Under the pieces are notes generated by a model. That model was not told where the DNA came from. It saw only the letters and a list, made by a program, of their open reading frames with translations, and did no database searches. 64,000 bases of DNA, from contig JADQCB010000016.1 of the NCBI GenBank assembly GCA_016278325.1, forward strand, positions 62,001-126,000, in the 5' to 3' direction. The position numbers and the translations under genes were made by a program. The stretch is from Actibacterium sp. (GTDB taxonomy: Bacteria; Pseudomonadota; Alphaproteobacteria; Rhodobacterales; Rhodobacteraceae). This document shows positions 1 through 8,753 of this stretch, in pieces (within the stretch, counting starts at the first letter, position 1; each line of letters starts with the position of its first letter).

Positions 1-153
1 GGCCCGATCCTCGGCCAGGCGCAGGTTCGCGTTCTGCCCGGCGATACCCCCGAAACCCTGGCCGCGCGGGTGCTGCCGATGGAGCACCGGCTGTATCCCG
101 CCGTGCTGCGGCGGTTCGCGTCGGGTGACCGCCGTCCCGTCTTTCTTTCATGA
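1..153 (+). CDS. purN: Phosphoribosylglycinamide formyltransferase, C-terminal fragment
   Basis: This is the 3' end of a gene that begins before the window. Frame 1 reads 50 residues from base 1 to TGA at 151-153, starting GPILGQAQVRVLPGDTPETL and including MEHRLYPAVLRR. This matches the C-terminal strand and helix of PurN, the folate-dependent enzyme that formylates GAR in de novo purine synthesis. The catalytic Asn-His-Asp part lies outside the window, so the call rests on the tail alone. The downstream gene rnd is on the same strand about 90 bp away. Confidence 0.75.
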   Translation, partial: GPILGQAQVRVLPGDTPETLAARVLPMEHRLYPAVLRRFASGDRRPVFLS

Positions 154-242
154 GCCCTTTTCTTTCGCCGCCCGATTGCCTAAACCGGCAGCACGGGCGG
201 GCCCCGCACGCTCAAGAATGCAAGAAATAACAGCGGCCGCGA

Positions 243-1394
243 ATGCGAACATTGACGAAGACCGACGAACTGGCCGCCTTCTGCGCCGAGGCGAAGGCCG
301 GCCCCTATGTCACCATCGACACCGAATTCCTGCGCGAGCGGACCTATTACGCCAAGCTCTGCCTGGTGCAGCTGGCGCTGCCGGGCGACGGCGAAGCGGT
401 GCTGGTCGATCCGCTGGCCGGCGATATCGCGCTCGATCCGCTTTACGATCTTTTCCGCGATACCAATGTGGTGAAGGTGTTCCACGCGGCCCGGCAGGAT
501 CTCGAAATCTTCTATGTCGAGGGGGGCGTCTTTCCCGAACCGCTGTTCGACACCCAGGTCGCCGCGATGGTCTGCGGCTTTGGCGAGCAGGCCGGGTACG
601 AGACGCTGGTCAAGAAGATCGCCAAGGCGCAGCTCGACAAGACATCGCGCTTCACCGACTGGTCGCGCCGGCCGCTGACCGACGCGCAAAAGACCTATGC
701 GCTTGCGGATGTGACACATTTGCGGGTGATCTATGAACATTTGGCCGCCGAGCTGGAGCGGACCGGTCGCAGCAAGTGGTTGCAACAGGAAATCCGCGTG
801 CTGACCGACCCCGAAACCTATACCGTTCGCCCCTCCGAGGCATGGAAGCGCGTCAAGACGCGCACCCATAGCGGCAAGTTCCTGGCGATCGTGCGCGAGC
901 TTGCGCGGTTCCGCGAAGGCTATGCCCAGTCACGCAATATCCCGCGCAATCGGGTATTGAAGGACGATGCGTTGATCGAACTGGCCTCGACCCGGCCGCA
1001 GAGCTTGCAGGACCTGTCGCGGTCGCGGCTCTTGCTGCGTGACGCGCGGCGCGGCGACATCGCCGAGGGTATCCTGGCCGCGGTAAAGGCCGGGCTGGAA
1101 ACCAGGCCCGAAGACTATCCGGCGCCCGACAACGGCAACGACAAGCTTCAGGTCAACCCGGCGCTGGCCGATCTGCTGCGGGTGCTCTTGAAGGCCAAGG
1201 CCGAGGGCGAGGGGGTTGCGCAGAAGCTGATCGCGACCTCGGCCGAGCTGGACCAGATCGCAGCCGGCAAACGCGACCTGAACGCGTTGAAGGGCTGGCG
1301 GGCCGAGGTCTTCGGCAATGATGCCCTGCGCCTTTGCAACGGTGAGCTTGCGCTGGCCGCAAAGGGCCCGAGCGTGACCCTGGTCGAACTCTGA
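243..1394 (+). CDS. rnd: Ribonuclease D
   Basis: 383 aa, a normal length for RNase D, a 3'-5' exoribonuclease that trims tRNA precursors and other stable RNAs in the cytoplasm. The N-terminal DEDDy exonuclease domain is complete: D26 and E28 in the TIDTEF motif, D86 in HAARQDLEIF, and Y152/D156 in TYALADVTHL. An HRDC-type helical domain follows at about residues 205-290. The ATG at 243 starts directly before the first domain strand. No strong Shine-Dalgarno sequence is visible. The gene probably stands alone, since the next gene is convergent. Confidence 0.93.
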   Translation: MRTLTKTDELAAFCAEAKAGPYVTIDTEFLRERTYYAKLCLVQLALPGDGEAVLVDPLAGDIALDPLYDLFRDTNVVKVFHAARQDLEIFYVEGGVFPEPLFDTQVAAMVCGFGEQAGYETLVKKIAKAQLDKTSRFTDWSRRPLTDAQKTYALADVTHLRVIYEHLAAELERTGRSKWLQQEIRVLTDPETYTVRPSEAWKRVKTRTHSGKFLAIVRELARFREGYAQSRNIPRNRVLKDDALIELASTRPQSLQDLSRSRLLLRDARRGDIAEGILAAVKAGLETRPEDYPAPDNGNDKLQVNPALADLLRVLLKAKAEGEGVAQKLIATSAELDQIAAGKRDLNALKGWRAEVFGNDALRLCNGELALAAKGPSVTLVEL

Positions 1395-1398
1395 GCGA

Positions 1399-1869
1399 TC
1401 AGGGCCGCAGGCTGCGCGCGTTCGTGGCGCCGCGCAGGACGATCTGCCGCACCCCGGCCAGATCCTGGTCCGACAGGAAGGTCGCTGCCGTCAATTGACG
1501 CGATTGCGGCGTTCCGGCCGGCCATGGGCGCGGTGGCGGGACAGCATGGAATTGCAGCACGAGCACCCCGTCCACCGGGTCGCCGAAGTTCTCGGCCGTC
1601 AGTTCCGCGTCCCAATGCCCCTGGCGCGGCGGCAGGCCGACGGCATGGACAATGGCGCCGCCGGGTTTGCGGTCCAGCCGCGCCGCCACGACCTCGGCCA
1701 CCAGCGGCCGCGGGTCGGTGTCGGTGGGTGTGCCGGCATCGGTTGTGGCGCCGACATCGCGCGCCTCCTTTCCGCGGCCGCCGAACCAGTTGAACGGGTT
1801 CAGCGATGAATCTCCGCATCCGCTCAGCAGCAGCGGGAGACATATCAGGACAGCGACTGGTGTTTTCAT
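1399..1869 (-). CDS. Small lipoprotein of unknown function
   Basis: 156 aa. The N-terminus is a signal peptide ending in a lipobox (LLSGC), so the mature protein should be lipid-anchored at the Cys. A linker rich in Asp/Thr and then a conserved-looking 100-residue domain follow (RPLVAEVVAARLDRKPGGAI, then a VLVLQFHAV strand). I do not recognise a functional family. The ATG at 1869 is preferred over the in-frame start 15 bp upstream because GAGGG lies about 7 bases before it and because the signal peptide then begins MKTPVAVL. It is convergent with rnd, with only a few bases between the stops. Confidence 0.75.
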   Translation of the reverse strand: MKTPVAVLICLPLLLSGCGDSSLNPFNWFGGRGKEARDVGATTDAGTPTDTDPRPLVAEVVAARLDRKPGGAIVHAVGLPPRQGHWDAELTAENFGDPVDGVLVLQFHAVPPPRPWPAGTPQSRQLTAATFLSDQDLAGVRQIVLRGATNARSLRP

Positions 1870-2002
1870 GGCGGACCCTCGCAATTCCTTCTTGGGTTAG
1901 CCGAAACCGGATGGCTTGAAAACCCATCGCGCGCGTCGGGCTGGACCTTCGGCGCGCAAGCCCCTAGGTCAGGGGCGTCAGTCAGGACAGGGAACGCGAT
2001 GC

Positions 2003-2431
2003 ATGGCCAGCGAAGATTTTGAAGACATCGTCGAGACCTTCGAGTTTCTGGACGACTGGGAAGACCGCTATCGCCACGTGATCGAGATGGGCAAGGCGAT
2101 GGACCCGCTCGAAGAGGCGTTGCGCGTGCCCGCCACCAAGGTCGAGGGCTGCGCCAGCCAGGTCTGGCTGATGCCCGAGATCACGGGCACCGGCCCGGAC
2201 GCGGTGTTCCGGTTCCGCGGCGACAGCGATGCGATGATCGTGCGCGGACTGATCGCGATCCTCAAGGCGCTCTATTCCGGCCGGACCGTGGCGGAGGTGA
2301 CGGAAATCGACGCCGCGGGCGAACTGGCGCGGCTGGGGCTGAACGATCACCTGTCGGCGCAACGCTCCAACGGGTTGCGCGCGATGATCGAGCGGATCCG
2401 GTTGCTGGCAAAGCAGGCCGCGGCAGCCTGA
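2003..2431 (+). CDS. sufE: SufE cysteine desulfuration protein
   Basis: 142 aa. SufE accepts persulfide sulfur from the cysteine desulfurase SufS and passes it to the SufBCD scaffold for Fe-S cluster assembly. The acceptor Cys is C50 in VEGCASQVWLM, the family signature. The open frame extends 87 bp upstream, but ATG 2003 (MASEDFEDIVETF) is where family similarity begins, and AGGGAA lies upstream of it. No other suf gene is in the window, so this is a detached sufE, as is common in Rhodobacterales. Confidence 0.93.
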   Translation: MASEDFEDIVETFEFLDDWEDRYRHVIEMGKAMDPLEEALRVPATKVEGCASQVWLMPEITGTGPDAVFRFRGDSDAMIVRGLIAILKALYSGRTVAEVTEIDAAGELARLGLNDHLSAQRSNGLRAMIERIRLLAKQAAAA

Positions 2432-2516
2432 AGCCGCCCCGGGAACGCCGGCATCGGATCAGAGCGGCGCCCAGTGCCGACAGCCGGGCATGTCGATACG
2501 ATCGCACGCAACACGC

Positions 2517-2744
2517 TCAATCGCCGTTGCGCTGTCGATAGTGACGCAGCACGAACAGCCGGATGGCACTGGCCAATCCGGTCTCGATCCCGCGATCCTC
2601 GTCTATTTCGGCGGCCAGGACGTTGATCGGCATGGATCTCTCGGCCGCGATTTCCCGAAACGCCTGCCAGAACTCGTCTTCCAGCGAAACGCTGGTCCGG
2701 TGCCCGCGTAATGTGAGCGAGCGCTTGACCGGCCGGCGGCTCAT
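2517..2744 (-). CDS. Ribbon-helix-helix domain protein
   Basis: 75 aa. The segment KRSLTLRGHRTSVSLEDEFWQAFREIAAER has the strand-helix-helix pattern of small RHH proteins (the RHH_4 group), with a basic N-terminus and the strand RTSVSLE that would lie in the DNA groove of a dimer. It is the last gene of a minus-strand trio: its ATG overlaps the TGA of the DUF4169 gene, which itself overlaps fumC. The target is unknown. Autoregulation or control of fumC is only a guess from position. Confidence 0.75.
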   Translation of the reverse strand: MSRRPVKRSLTLRGHRTSVSLEDEFWQAFREIAAERSMPINVLAAEIDEDRGIETGLASAIRLFVLRHYRQRNGD

Positions 2745-2920
2745 TCCGTTTCGCGACGATGCGCGTCGAGTGTGCTGCGCGCCTTTTGCGCGCTTGTCGC
2801 CTCCAGCTTGCGCTGCGCCTTGCTGCGGCCGAATTTCACCGCGTTGGCGTCGGCATCGGCGCGCGCCCTGGCGCGCGCGCGATTCTTCCGCTCCTGCCGC
2901 AGGTTGACGGGGGTGCTCAT
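2741..2920 (-). CDS. DUF4169 family small basic protein
   Basis: 59 aa, beginning [20 protein letters not shown] and rich in Arg, Lys and Ala. This is the composition and opening of DUF4169 proteins, which in Rhodobacterales sit between fumC and an RHH gene. It is predicted to be a single charged helix with no enzymatic motif. Its ATG overlaps the fumC stop (ATGA at 2917-2920) and its stop overlaps the RHH start (2741-2744), so the three genes should be translationally coupled. The function is not known. Confidence 0.7.
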   Translation of the reverse strand: MSTPVNLRQERKNRARARARADADANAVKFGRSKAQRKLEATSAQKARSTLDAHRRETE

Positions 2921-4314
2921 CGGTCCTTCGGGCCGACCATCAGTTCGGGGCGAACGACCCGATCGAAGGTCTCCGCATCCACGAATCCGAGCCTGATCGC
3001 CTCTTCCTTGAGCGTGGTGCCGTTCTTGTGTGCGGTCTTGGCGACGGTGGTGGCGTTGTCATAGCCGATCTCGGGCGCCAGCGCCGTGACCAGCATCAGC
3101 GATTCGCGCATCAGCTTGCCGATCCGCGCCTCGTCCGCCTTCAGCCCGACGACGAGGTTGTCGGTGAAGGCAGAACAGGCATCGCCCAGAAGCTGCATGG
3201 ATTGCAGCACGTTATAGGCGATCATCGGCTTGTAGACATTCAGCTCGAAATGCCCCTGGCTGCCGGCAAACCCGACCGCGGCGTCATTGCCCATGACATG
3301 CGCGCAGACCTGGGTCATCGCCTCGCACTGGGTGGGGTTGACCTTGCCCGGCATGATCGAGCTTCCGGGCTCGTTCTCGGGCAGGATCAGTTCGCCCAGC
3401 CCGCAGCGCGGGCCCGAGCCGAGAAACCGGATGTCATTGGCAATCTTGAACAGGCTTGCGGCCACCGTCTTCAACGCGCCGGACATCTCGACCATGGCGT
3501 CATGCGCGGCCAGCGCCTCGAACTTGTTGGGGGCGGTGACGAAGGGCAGGCCGGTGATCTCGGCGATATTGGCCGCGACCTTTTCATCCCAGCCCCTTGT
3601 CGTGTTCAGGCCGGTTCCCACGGCGGTGCCGCCCTGCGCCAGCTCGTAGATGTGGCCCAGCGCCGACTTGACCCGCCTGATCGCCATCGCGACCTGATGG
3701 GTATAGCCGGAAAATTCCTGGCCCAGCGTCAGCGGCGTGGCGTCCTGCGTGTGGGTGCGCCCGATCTTGATGATGCCCTCGAAGGCCTGCACCTTCATCT
3801 CAAGCGCGGCGTGCAGCTTGGCAAGCCCCGGCAAAAGCACGTCATGCGCGGTCGTCGCCGTGGCGATATGCATCGCGGTCGGGAAGGTGTCGTTCGAGCT
3901 CTGGCCCATGTTGCAGTGGTCGTTGGGATGCACCGGATCCTTGCTGCCGATCCGGCCGCCCAGGATCTCGATCGCGCGGTTTGCGATCACCTCGTTGGCA
4001 TTCATGTTCGACTGGGTTCCCGAGCCGGTCTGCCAGACCACCAGCGGGAAATTGTCGTCGAACCGGCCGGCGACCACCTCGCTGGCGGCCTGGATGATCG
4101 CCTCGGCGAGCTTCGCATCCAGCTTGCCCGATTCCCTGTTGGCCTGGGCGCAGGCCTTCTTGATCACGCCGAGCGCGCGGACGATCGCAACGGGCTGGCG
4201 TTCCCAGCCGATCGGAAAGTTCAGGATGGAACGCTGGGTCTGCGCGCCCCAATACTTGTCGGCGGGCACGTCGAGCGGCCCGAAACTGTCGGTCTCGGTG
4301 CGGGTCTGGGTCAT
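2917..4314 (-). CDS. fumC: Fumarate hydratase class II
   Basis: 465 aa from ATG 4314. FumC is the oxygen-stable, iron-free fumarase that interconverts fumarate and L-malate in the TCA cycle, as a cytoplasmic homotetramer. The aspartase/fumarase signature [11 protein letters not shown] is present, along with the substrate-binding segments [11 protein letters not shown] and [20 protein letters not shown] six bases upstream (4320) is also in frame, but AGGGAG is better spaced for ATG 4314. It is the first gene of the fumC-DUF4169-RHH unit. Confidence 0.97.
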   Translation of the reverse strand: MTQTRTETDSFGPLDVPADKYWGAQTQRSILNFPIGWERQPVAIVRALGVIKKACAQANRESGKLDAKLAEAIIQAASEVVAGRFDDNFPLVVWQTGSGTQSNMNANEVIANRAIEILGGRIGSKDPVHPNDHCNMGQSSNDTFPTAMHIATATTAHDVLLPGLAKLHAALEMKVQAFEGIIKIGRTHTQDATPLTLGQEFSGYTHQVAMAIRRVKSALGHIYELAQGGTAVGTGLNTTRGWDEKVAANIAEITGLPFVTAPNKFEALAAHDAMVEMSGALKTVAASLFKIANDIRFLGSGPRCGLGELILPENEPGSSIMPGKVNPTQCEAMTQVCAHVMGNDAAVGFAGSQGHFELNVYKPMIAYNVLQSMQLLGDACSAFTDNLVVGLKADEARIGKLMRESLMLVTALAPEIGYDNATTVAKTAHKNGTTLKEEAIRLGFVDAETFDRVVRPELMVGPKDR

Positions 4315-4409
4315 CTGCACGGGCTCCCTGTCTTGGTCGCGCCTTTCTTAGCGCCTCGGCCGCAAAGTGCAATCTTCGAACGGCCCGGTCGGGCTTACCC
4401 GTCCTCGGA

Positions 4410-4426
4410 CCCCCGGGCGTCGGGGG
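4410..4426 (-). terminator. G/C hairpin between sspB and fumC, possible terminator
   Basis: CCCCCG (4410-4415) and CGGGGG (4421-4426) form a perfect 6-bp stem with a 5-nt loop, 26 bp after the sspB stop on the minus strand. No U tract follows, so termination here may depend on Rho or may not occur. Confidence 0.35.
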
Positions 4427-4451
4427 AATTCCCGGCGCGGCGCGCGCGCCT

Positions 4452-4925
4452 TCAGGTCTTGCGGAACTTGTCGAGGCTGACGATCTCGGCCTCGCCCTGT
4501 TCCGGCACGGCATCGTCCGTGCCTTCCCGGGCTATTCCATCTTCCTCCTCGTCCGCATCCTCTTCGTCGCTTTCCTGCGTCTCGAAACGCAGGCCGAATT
4601 CGACCGACGGATCCACGAAGGTGCTGATCGCGTCATAGGGAATGAACAGCGGCTCCGGGCTGTTGCCGAAATTCAGCGTCACCGAAAAGGCATCCTCGCC
4701 GACATCGAGATTGTCGAACCAGTGCTGGATGACCACGGTCATCTCTTCGGGATACCGCTCGCGCAGCCAGTCGGCGATGGCGACCTCAGGATGGGTCGTG
4801 TCGAAGGTGATGAAGAAATGATGCTCCCCCGGAAGGCCGTTCCGGGCGACGTCGGACAGCACCTGCCGGATCAGCCCACGCATCGCGTCGTGCATCAGTT
4901 TACCGTATTCGATCCCGCGGGACAT
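4452..4925 (-). CDS. sspB: SspB family ClpXP adaptor
   Basis: 157 aa from ATG 4925 (MSRGIEYGKLMHDAMRGLIR). SspB tethers ssrA-tagged and other substrates to ClpXP. The alphaproteobacterial form has an N-terminal substrate-binding domain of about 115 residues, here including HHFFITFDT and VVIQHWFDNL. An acidic flexible linker follows (DEEDADEEEDG), then the short C-terminal ClpX-docking peptide, here AEIVSLDKFRKT. All parts are present. The longer open frame to 5006 adds a Cys/Pro-rich stretch unlike the family and is rejected. Confidence 0.9.
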   Translation of the reverse strand: MSRGIEYGKLMHDAMRGLIRQVLSDVARNGLPGEHHFFITFDTTHPEVAIADWLRERYPEEMTVVIQHWFDNLDVGEDAFSVTLNFGNSPEPLFIPYDAISTFVDPSVEFGLRFETQESDEEDADEEEDGIAREGTDDAVPEQGEAEIVSLDKFRKT

Positions 4926-5155
4926 GCCATATTTCCAGTTGTTCGGACGGTGGCAGCATAGGGGATTCGGACATATTTGAAAGGGGCGCCGCGCGGGAAT
5001 CTTCACCCCCTTGCCATCGCGGCGCAGAACGATTGCGCCCCCGACGTCGCGGCGGCGGTCCCGGATGACATGACCGAATTGCCTTGCCGATCATCGCGCC
5101 CCTGCCCGGCCCGTCGATGCCGCCAGCGAGATGTCACCGAGGCCGGTCGCCCCCC

Positions 5156-5175
5156 CTTCGAATGCCGTTTCGAAG
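5156..5175 (-). terminator. Hairpin directly after the DUF2478 gene
   Basis: CTTCGAA (5156-5162) and TTCGAAG (5169-5175) are perfect inverted arms with a 6-nt loop. They begin one base beyond the stop codon of the minus-strand DUF2478 gene. A G run rather than a U tract follows, so this is a candidate transcript end or 3' stabiliser, not a textbook intrinsic terminator. Confidence 0.4.
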
Positions 5176-5176
5176 C

Positions 5177-5686
5177 TCACGCGGGCAGGCGAACGGTTTC
5201 GAACCAATTCTCAAGAGCCGGCAGCGTTGCATCGACTTTTCGGGCCAGGCCGCCACTGAACGCATCGAAGGATGGGCGGTTCAGCGCGTTGAGGCCGACA
5301 AGCACCGGAATGTCACGCTCCATCGCATCGGCGATCAGCGGGCGAAAGCCACGCCCCTCGGATTCGTGCTTGCCGAACTTGTTGACAATCAGCAGGTCGG
5401 CGCCGGCACCGAGGCGTTCGCCAACCAGGCCAAGGGCCCGCTCCAGCGCGGCGGGATCAAGGCGACAGCCGCGCGCGCCCGTGCCAAGGCTCTGCGAAAT
5501 GCGGATGATCGGACCGTCCGGCAGAACCCTGACATCCATGTCGCATTTCCTGTCGCTGCGGGTCTCGGTGTTGAACTGCACCGTGCCGCAAAGCCGCAGC
5601 CCCCTTTTCGTCAGGGTCCGTGCGAATGACGCGAGCAGAATGTCGGTTTCTCCGCGCCCGTCGGCAATCGTGCAAGCGATACGCAT
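5177..5686 (-). CDS. DUF2478 family protein
   Basis: 169 aa from ATG 5686 (MRIACTIADGRGETDILLASF), with AAGGA about nine bases upstream. This start discards a non-conserved 39-residue extension of the open frame. DUF2478 members are small, NTPase-like proteins often found beside molybdenum-related genes. Here the gene follows the nitrate reductase cluster, which fits a molybdoenzyme link but does not prove one. Visible segments include KCDMDVRVLPDG, a Cys in RGCRLD, and LLIVNKFGKHESEGRGFRP. A canonical P-loop is not evident. The biochemical role is unknown. Confidence 0.75.
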   Translation of the reverse strand: MRIACTIADGRGETDILLASFARTLTKRGLRLCGTVQFNTETRSDRKCDMDVRVLPDGPIIRISQSLGTGARGCRLDPAALERALGLVGERLGAGADLLIVNKFGKHESEGRGFRPLIADAMERDIPVLVGLNALNRPSFDAFSGGLARKVDATLPALENWFETVRLPA

Positions 5687-5806
5687 GTAACGGTGTCCTT
5701 TCTTCTTTTCGCAACCCGAGGCCGGAGATCGAAGAGGCGCCCAGGGCACGAAACCCTCGCCCGGTGCGCACGCAGCAGGTCGGCCCGACGGCCCGCGCGA
5801 CAAGCC

Positions 5807-6424
5807 TCATTGCGCTGCGTCCGGCTCGGAATGCCCGCGCGACACGGTGCAATCGAGATCACGCAACAACCCGTCCCGAAGCCCGTAGATCAGCCCGTGC
5901 AGCGATATGTCGGCCCCCCGTGCCCAGGCGCGCTGAAGGATCGGCGTCTCGGCAACGCGGCGCACCCCTTCGACCACGTTCAGTTCTGCAAGCTTGTCGC
6001 GCCGGGCCTCGATATCGTCGCAGCGGGCCAGGTCGACCGCATAGCCCCGCGCCAGGCGGCGGATCGGTTCCAGCCAGTGATCGGCCAGCCCATGCGGCAG
6101 ATCCTCGGTCGCGGCCTTTATGCCGCCACAGCCATAATGACCGCAGACTATGATTTCACGGATCGCAAGCGCGTCGACGGCGAATTCAAGCGCGCTGAGA
6201 AGGTTCATGTCGGTGGAATGCACGACATTGGCCACGTTTCGGTGCACGAAGACCTCGCCGGGGTCCAGCCCGGCAACGACATTGGCCGGCACGCGGCTGT
6301 CGGAACAACCGATCCAGAAGAATTCGGGGCATTGCCGGGTCGCCAGGCGGGCGAAATATCCGGGCTCGTCGGCAATGCGGCGCGCCGACCAGTCGCGGTT
6401 GCGCGAGAGCAGCTCATCGAGCAT
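5807..6424 (-). CDS. Beta-class carbonic anhydrase
   Basis: 205 aa, the usual size. It catalyses reversible hydration of CO2 with a zinc held by two Cys and one His. Visible ligands are C40 with D42/R44 in IGCSDSR, and H96 with C99 in CGHYGCGG. No signal peptide is seen, so it is cytoplasmic. It lies 55 bp downstream of the parvulin gene that ends the nar operon, on the same strand, and may be cotranscribed. Supply of bicarbonate or pH buffering during denitrification is a possible reason for the placement (inference). Confidence 0.93.
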   Translation of the reverse strand: MLDELLSRNRDWSARRIADEPGYFARLATRQCPEFFWIGCSDSRVPANVVAGLDPGEVFVHRNVANVVHSTDMNLLSALEFAVDALAIREIIVCGHYGCGGIKAATEDLPHGLADHWLEPIRRLARGYAVDLARCDDIEARRDKLAELNVVEGVRRVAETPILQRAWARGADISLHGLIYGLRDGLLRDLDCTVSRGHSEPDAAQ

Positions 6425-6478
6425 CGGTCTGCCCTTCGGCCGGGGTCGTGGTAAAGGCGTTCATGTCATCTGCGCGCC

Positions 6479-7282
6479 TCATATCGCGTCAAGCTCTGCG
6501 CCGGTGATCCGCGCCTTCCCGGCAAGGTCCATGACGAAGGCGCGCGACGCGCGGGCCCATGCCAGCTTTTCCAGGGCCAGGGCGATCCGCGGCCGCACGG
6601 TCTGATAGGGAAGGACGTGACCCGCGGCCCGGGCGTTCAGCCGGATGATGTGCCAGCCATGCCGCGACAGGACCGGGGCGGAAGATATGTCGCCCTCTTC
6701 CATCCTGCGCAGCGCGGCCTCGAATTCCGGAACCGTGTCGCCCGGGCCGAGCTGGCCAAGATTGCCCCCCGCCGATTTCGAGCCGCAGTCGCTTTCCCTT
6801 GCGGCCAGCGCCGCGAACCCTTTCGGATCGCCATCGAGCCTGGAATGCAGCGCGTCGGCCCGTGCGCGCGCGGTGGCCTTTGCCGCGGCGTCGCGCGGAT
6901 CGCAGGCGCACAGGATGTGCGAGACCTCCCATAACGGGGCAGAGCGGAACCGCGCGGGATCCTTCTGCCATTCGGCGCGGATTTCCTCTTCGCTGACCGA
7001 TGGCACCGTCAGCGCCTGTTCCAGCAGTGCCCGGATCAGGGCCTCTTCCTCTGTCTCGAAGCGGCCCGGCGCCAGTTCCTGCACCTCGGCCTCGATCGCG
7101 CGGGCGCGGGCCTCTTGCAGCAGTAGCGCCCGGATGGCCAGCGCGCGCGCCGCCTTGCGCCAGGCGATGCCGGGTTTTCCCTTCGGCGCTTCGTGGTTCT
7201 GGGCCTCGGCGGCGATCGCCGCCTGGGGGATCTCTTCGCCGTTCACGGCGACATCGGGAAAGAGTGCTGCCTGCATGGCCAT
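6479..7282 (-). CDS. Parvulin-type peptidyl-prolyl isomerase (NifM/PpiC-like) of the nar operon
   Basis: 267 aa from ATG 7282, which overlaps the narI stop (ATGA). Residues 1-110 are helical and charged, as in NifM/SurA-type N-domains. Residues 118-220 form the rotamase domain (PLWEVSHILCACDP, then GGNLGQLGPGDTVPEFEAAL and SRHGWHIIRL). No signal peptide is visible, so it should act in the cytoplasm, probably on folding of nitrate reductase subunits. A nifM-like gene at this position also follows narI in some Pseudomonas nar operons (family knowledge). Substrate specificity is inferred from operon position only. Confidence 0.85.
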   Translation of the reverse strand: MAMQAALFPDVAVNGEEIPQAAIAAEAQNHEAPKGKPGIAWRKAARALAIRALLLQEARARAIEAEVQELAPGRFETEEEALIRALLEQALTVPSVSEEEIRAEWQKDPARFRSAPLWEVSHILCACDPRDAAAKATARARADALHSRLDGDPKGFAALAARESDCGSKSAGGNLGQLGPGDTVPEFEAALRRMEEGDISSAPVLSRHGWHIIRLNARAAGHVLPYQTVRPRIALALEKLAWARASRAFVMDLAGKARITGAELDAI

Positions 7283-8028
7283 CACTCCGCCGGTCCGGTG
7301 CCGGGCGCGGTTGGCGGCGCCTGTGGCTGCACCCGCTGCGACAGCGGGCGCGAACGGCGCGAGCGCACGATCTGATAGCCCGGCCGAAGCGTCACATAGC
7401 GGATCGGCACCGACAGCATGTGGACCAGCCGCGTGAAGGGGAAAACCAGGAAGATCGTCAGGCCGATGAACAGGTGCAGCTTGAAGATCAGCGCGGCATT
7501 CGCGATGTAATCCGGCGCATTCGGGTCGAAGGTCACGATGCCCTGCGCCCAGGCCATGAATGTCGTCATTTCGTGCCCGTCGAGATGCTGCAGCGACACG
7601 AAGATCGTGCCGACCCCGATCGCGAGCTGGATCAGCAGCAGCGCGAGGATGGCGATATCGGCGAAGCTGGAGGTCTTGCGAATCCGCGGGTCCGTCCAGC
7701 GGCGGTGAAACAGCATTCCGCCGCCCACCAGCGCCATGATGCCGGCGATGCCGCCCGCGACGATGGCCAGGATCTGCTTGGCGCCATGGCTGATGCCAAG
7801 CGCATCGAACACCCAGATCGGCGTAAGCAGGCCGATCAGATGCCCGAAGAAGACGATCAGCACGCCGACATGAAACAGGATCGATCCCCAGATCAGCTGC
7901 TTGCGGCGCAAGAGCTGGCTGGACGAGGTCTTCCATGTGAACGGGTCGCGCTCGTATCGCGCGATGGAGCCGACGATCAGGACCGAAAGGGCGATATAGG
8001 GATAAATCCCGAAGAGAAAATCATGCAT
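7282..8028 (-). CDS. narI: Respiratory nitrate reductase gamma subunit (cytochrome b)
   Basis: 248 aa membrane protein with five predicted transmembrane helices. It oxidises quinol and passes electrons through two b haems to NarH. The four haem-ligand histidines are at H53, H63, H185 and H203, in nearly the same positions as the E. coli ligands. The stop overlaps the ATG of the downstream parvulin gene. NarJ ends 11 bp upstream, so translation is coupled along narGHJI. Confidence 0.96.
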   Translation of the reverse strand: MHDFLFGIYPYIALSVLIVGSIARYERDPFTWKTSSSQLLRRKQLIWGSILFHVGVLIVFFGHLIGLLTPIWVFDALGISHGAKQILAIVAGGIAGIMALVGGGMLFHRRWTDPRIRKTSSFADIAILALLLIQLAIGVGTIFVSLQHLDGHEMTTFMAWAQGIVTFDPNAPDYIANAALIFKLHLFIGLTIFLVFPFTRLVHMLSVPIRYVTLRPGYQIVRSRRSRPLSQRVQPQAPPTAPGTGPAE

Positions 8029-8039
8029 CTGAGCCTCCG

Positions 8040-8753
8040 CTACTCGGCCGCGTGTCGCTTGGACGGTGCGGGATTGATGGGGGTATCCATGCGCGAGAGC
8101 ATGTCGCGAACCTGCGGGCAGCCCGCATTCGGATCGGGGCCGAAGGTCACCTCGGCTTCTTCCCAGACCGCATCGAGCGCCTCCAGGTCGTCGGGATCGT
8201 CGTCGGGTTGCTTCAGCATCTCGGCAACCGCGTCATTGTCGACAACGGCGCCCGCCAGTTGCACCAGCGCCGCGAAAACCGGCGCATAGCCGCTGTCGCG
8301 GCGGTTCAGCCGGGTCTCCAGCGTTCGAAGGATATGCCCGGCGTCTTCGAGGATATCCTTCGCCTCGGCCTGCGGGCGCGTCGCGAGAAACTCCAGCAGG
8401 ACGGGCAGGTGATCGGGCAGTTCGCTGGTCACCGGGTCGAAGCCCGCGTCGCGGTAGGTTTCGAGCAGGCTGACCATCGCGCCGCCGCGATCGCGGCTTT
8501 CGCCATGGACATGCTCGAACAGGTTGAGGCTGAGCGACCGGGACCGGTCGAACAGCGTCACATAGGTTTCCTGAACGTCGCAGAGATCGCCCTGGCCAAG
8601 CCATCGGGCCAGCGCGCGCAATGCATCCCTTGTGGGCGGGGCGATGCGCGTATCGGCGGCGATGACCGCGCCGATTTCGTCCATTCCGGCCTGCAACTCG
8701 GCCGAAGGATAGCTCAGCAGAAGCGACAGCGCCTTGAGTGTCCGGTCGATCAT
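8040..8753 (-). CDS. narJ: Nitrate reductase assembly chaperone NarJ
   Basis: 237 aa from ATG 8753 (MIDRTLKALSLLLSYPSAEL), whose A lies within the narH stop overlap (ATGA). NarJ binds apo-NarG, helps insert the Mo cofactor and keeps NarGH off the membrane until complete. Features of the family are the opening LSLLLSYP, the helical core FEHVHGESRDRGGAMVSLLE and DHLPVLLEFLATRP. The tail is acidic (PDDDPDDLEALDAVWEEAEV). The longer open frame to 8834 reads into narH and is rejected. Confidence 0.94.
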   Translation of the reverse strand: MIDRTLKALSLLLSYPSAELQAGMDEIGAVIAADTRIAPPTRDALRALARWLGQGDLCDVQETYVTLFDRSRSLSLNLFEHVHGESRDRGGAMVSLLETYRDAGFDPVTSELPDHLPVLLEFLATRPQAEAKDILEDAGHILRTLETRLNRRDSGYAPVFAALVQLAGAVVDNDAVAEMLKQPDDDPDDLEALDAVWEEAEVTFGPDPNAGCPQVRDMLSRMDTPINPAPSKRHAAE

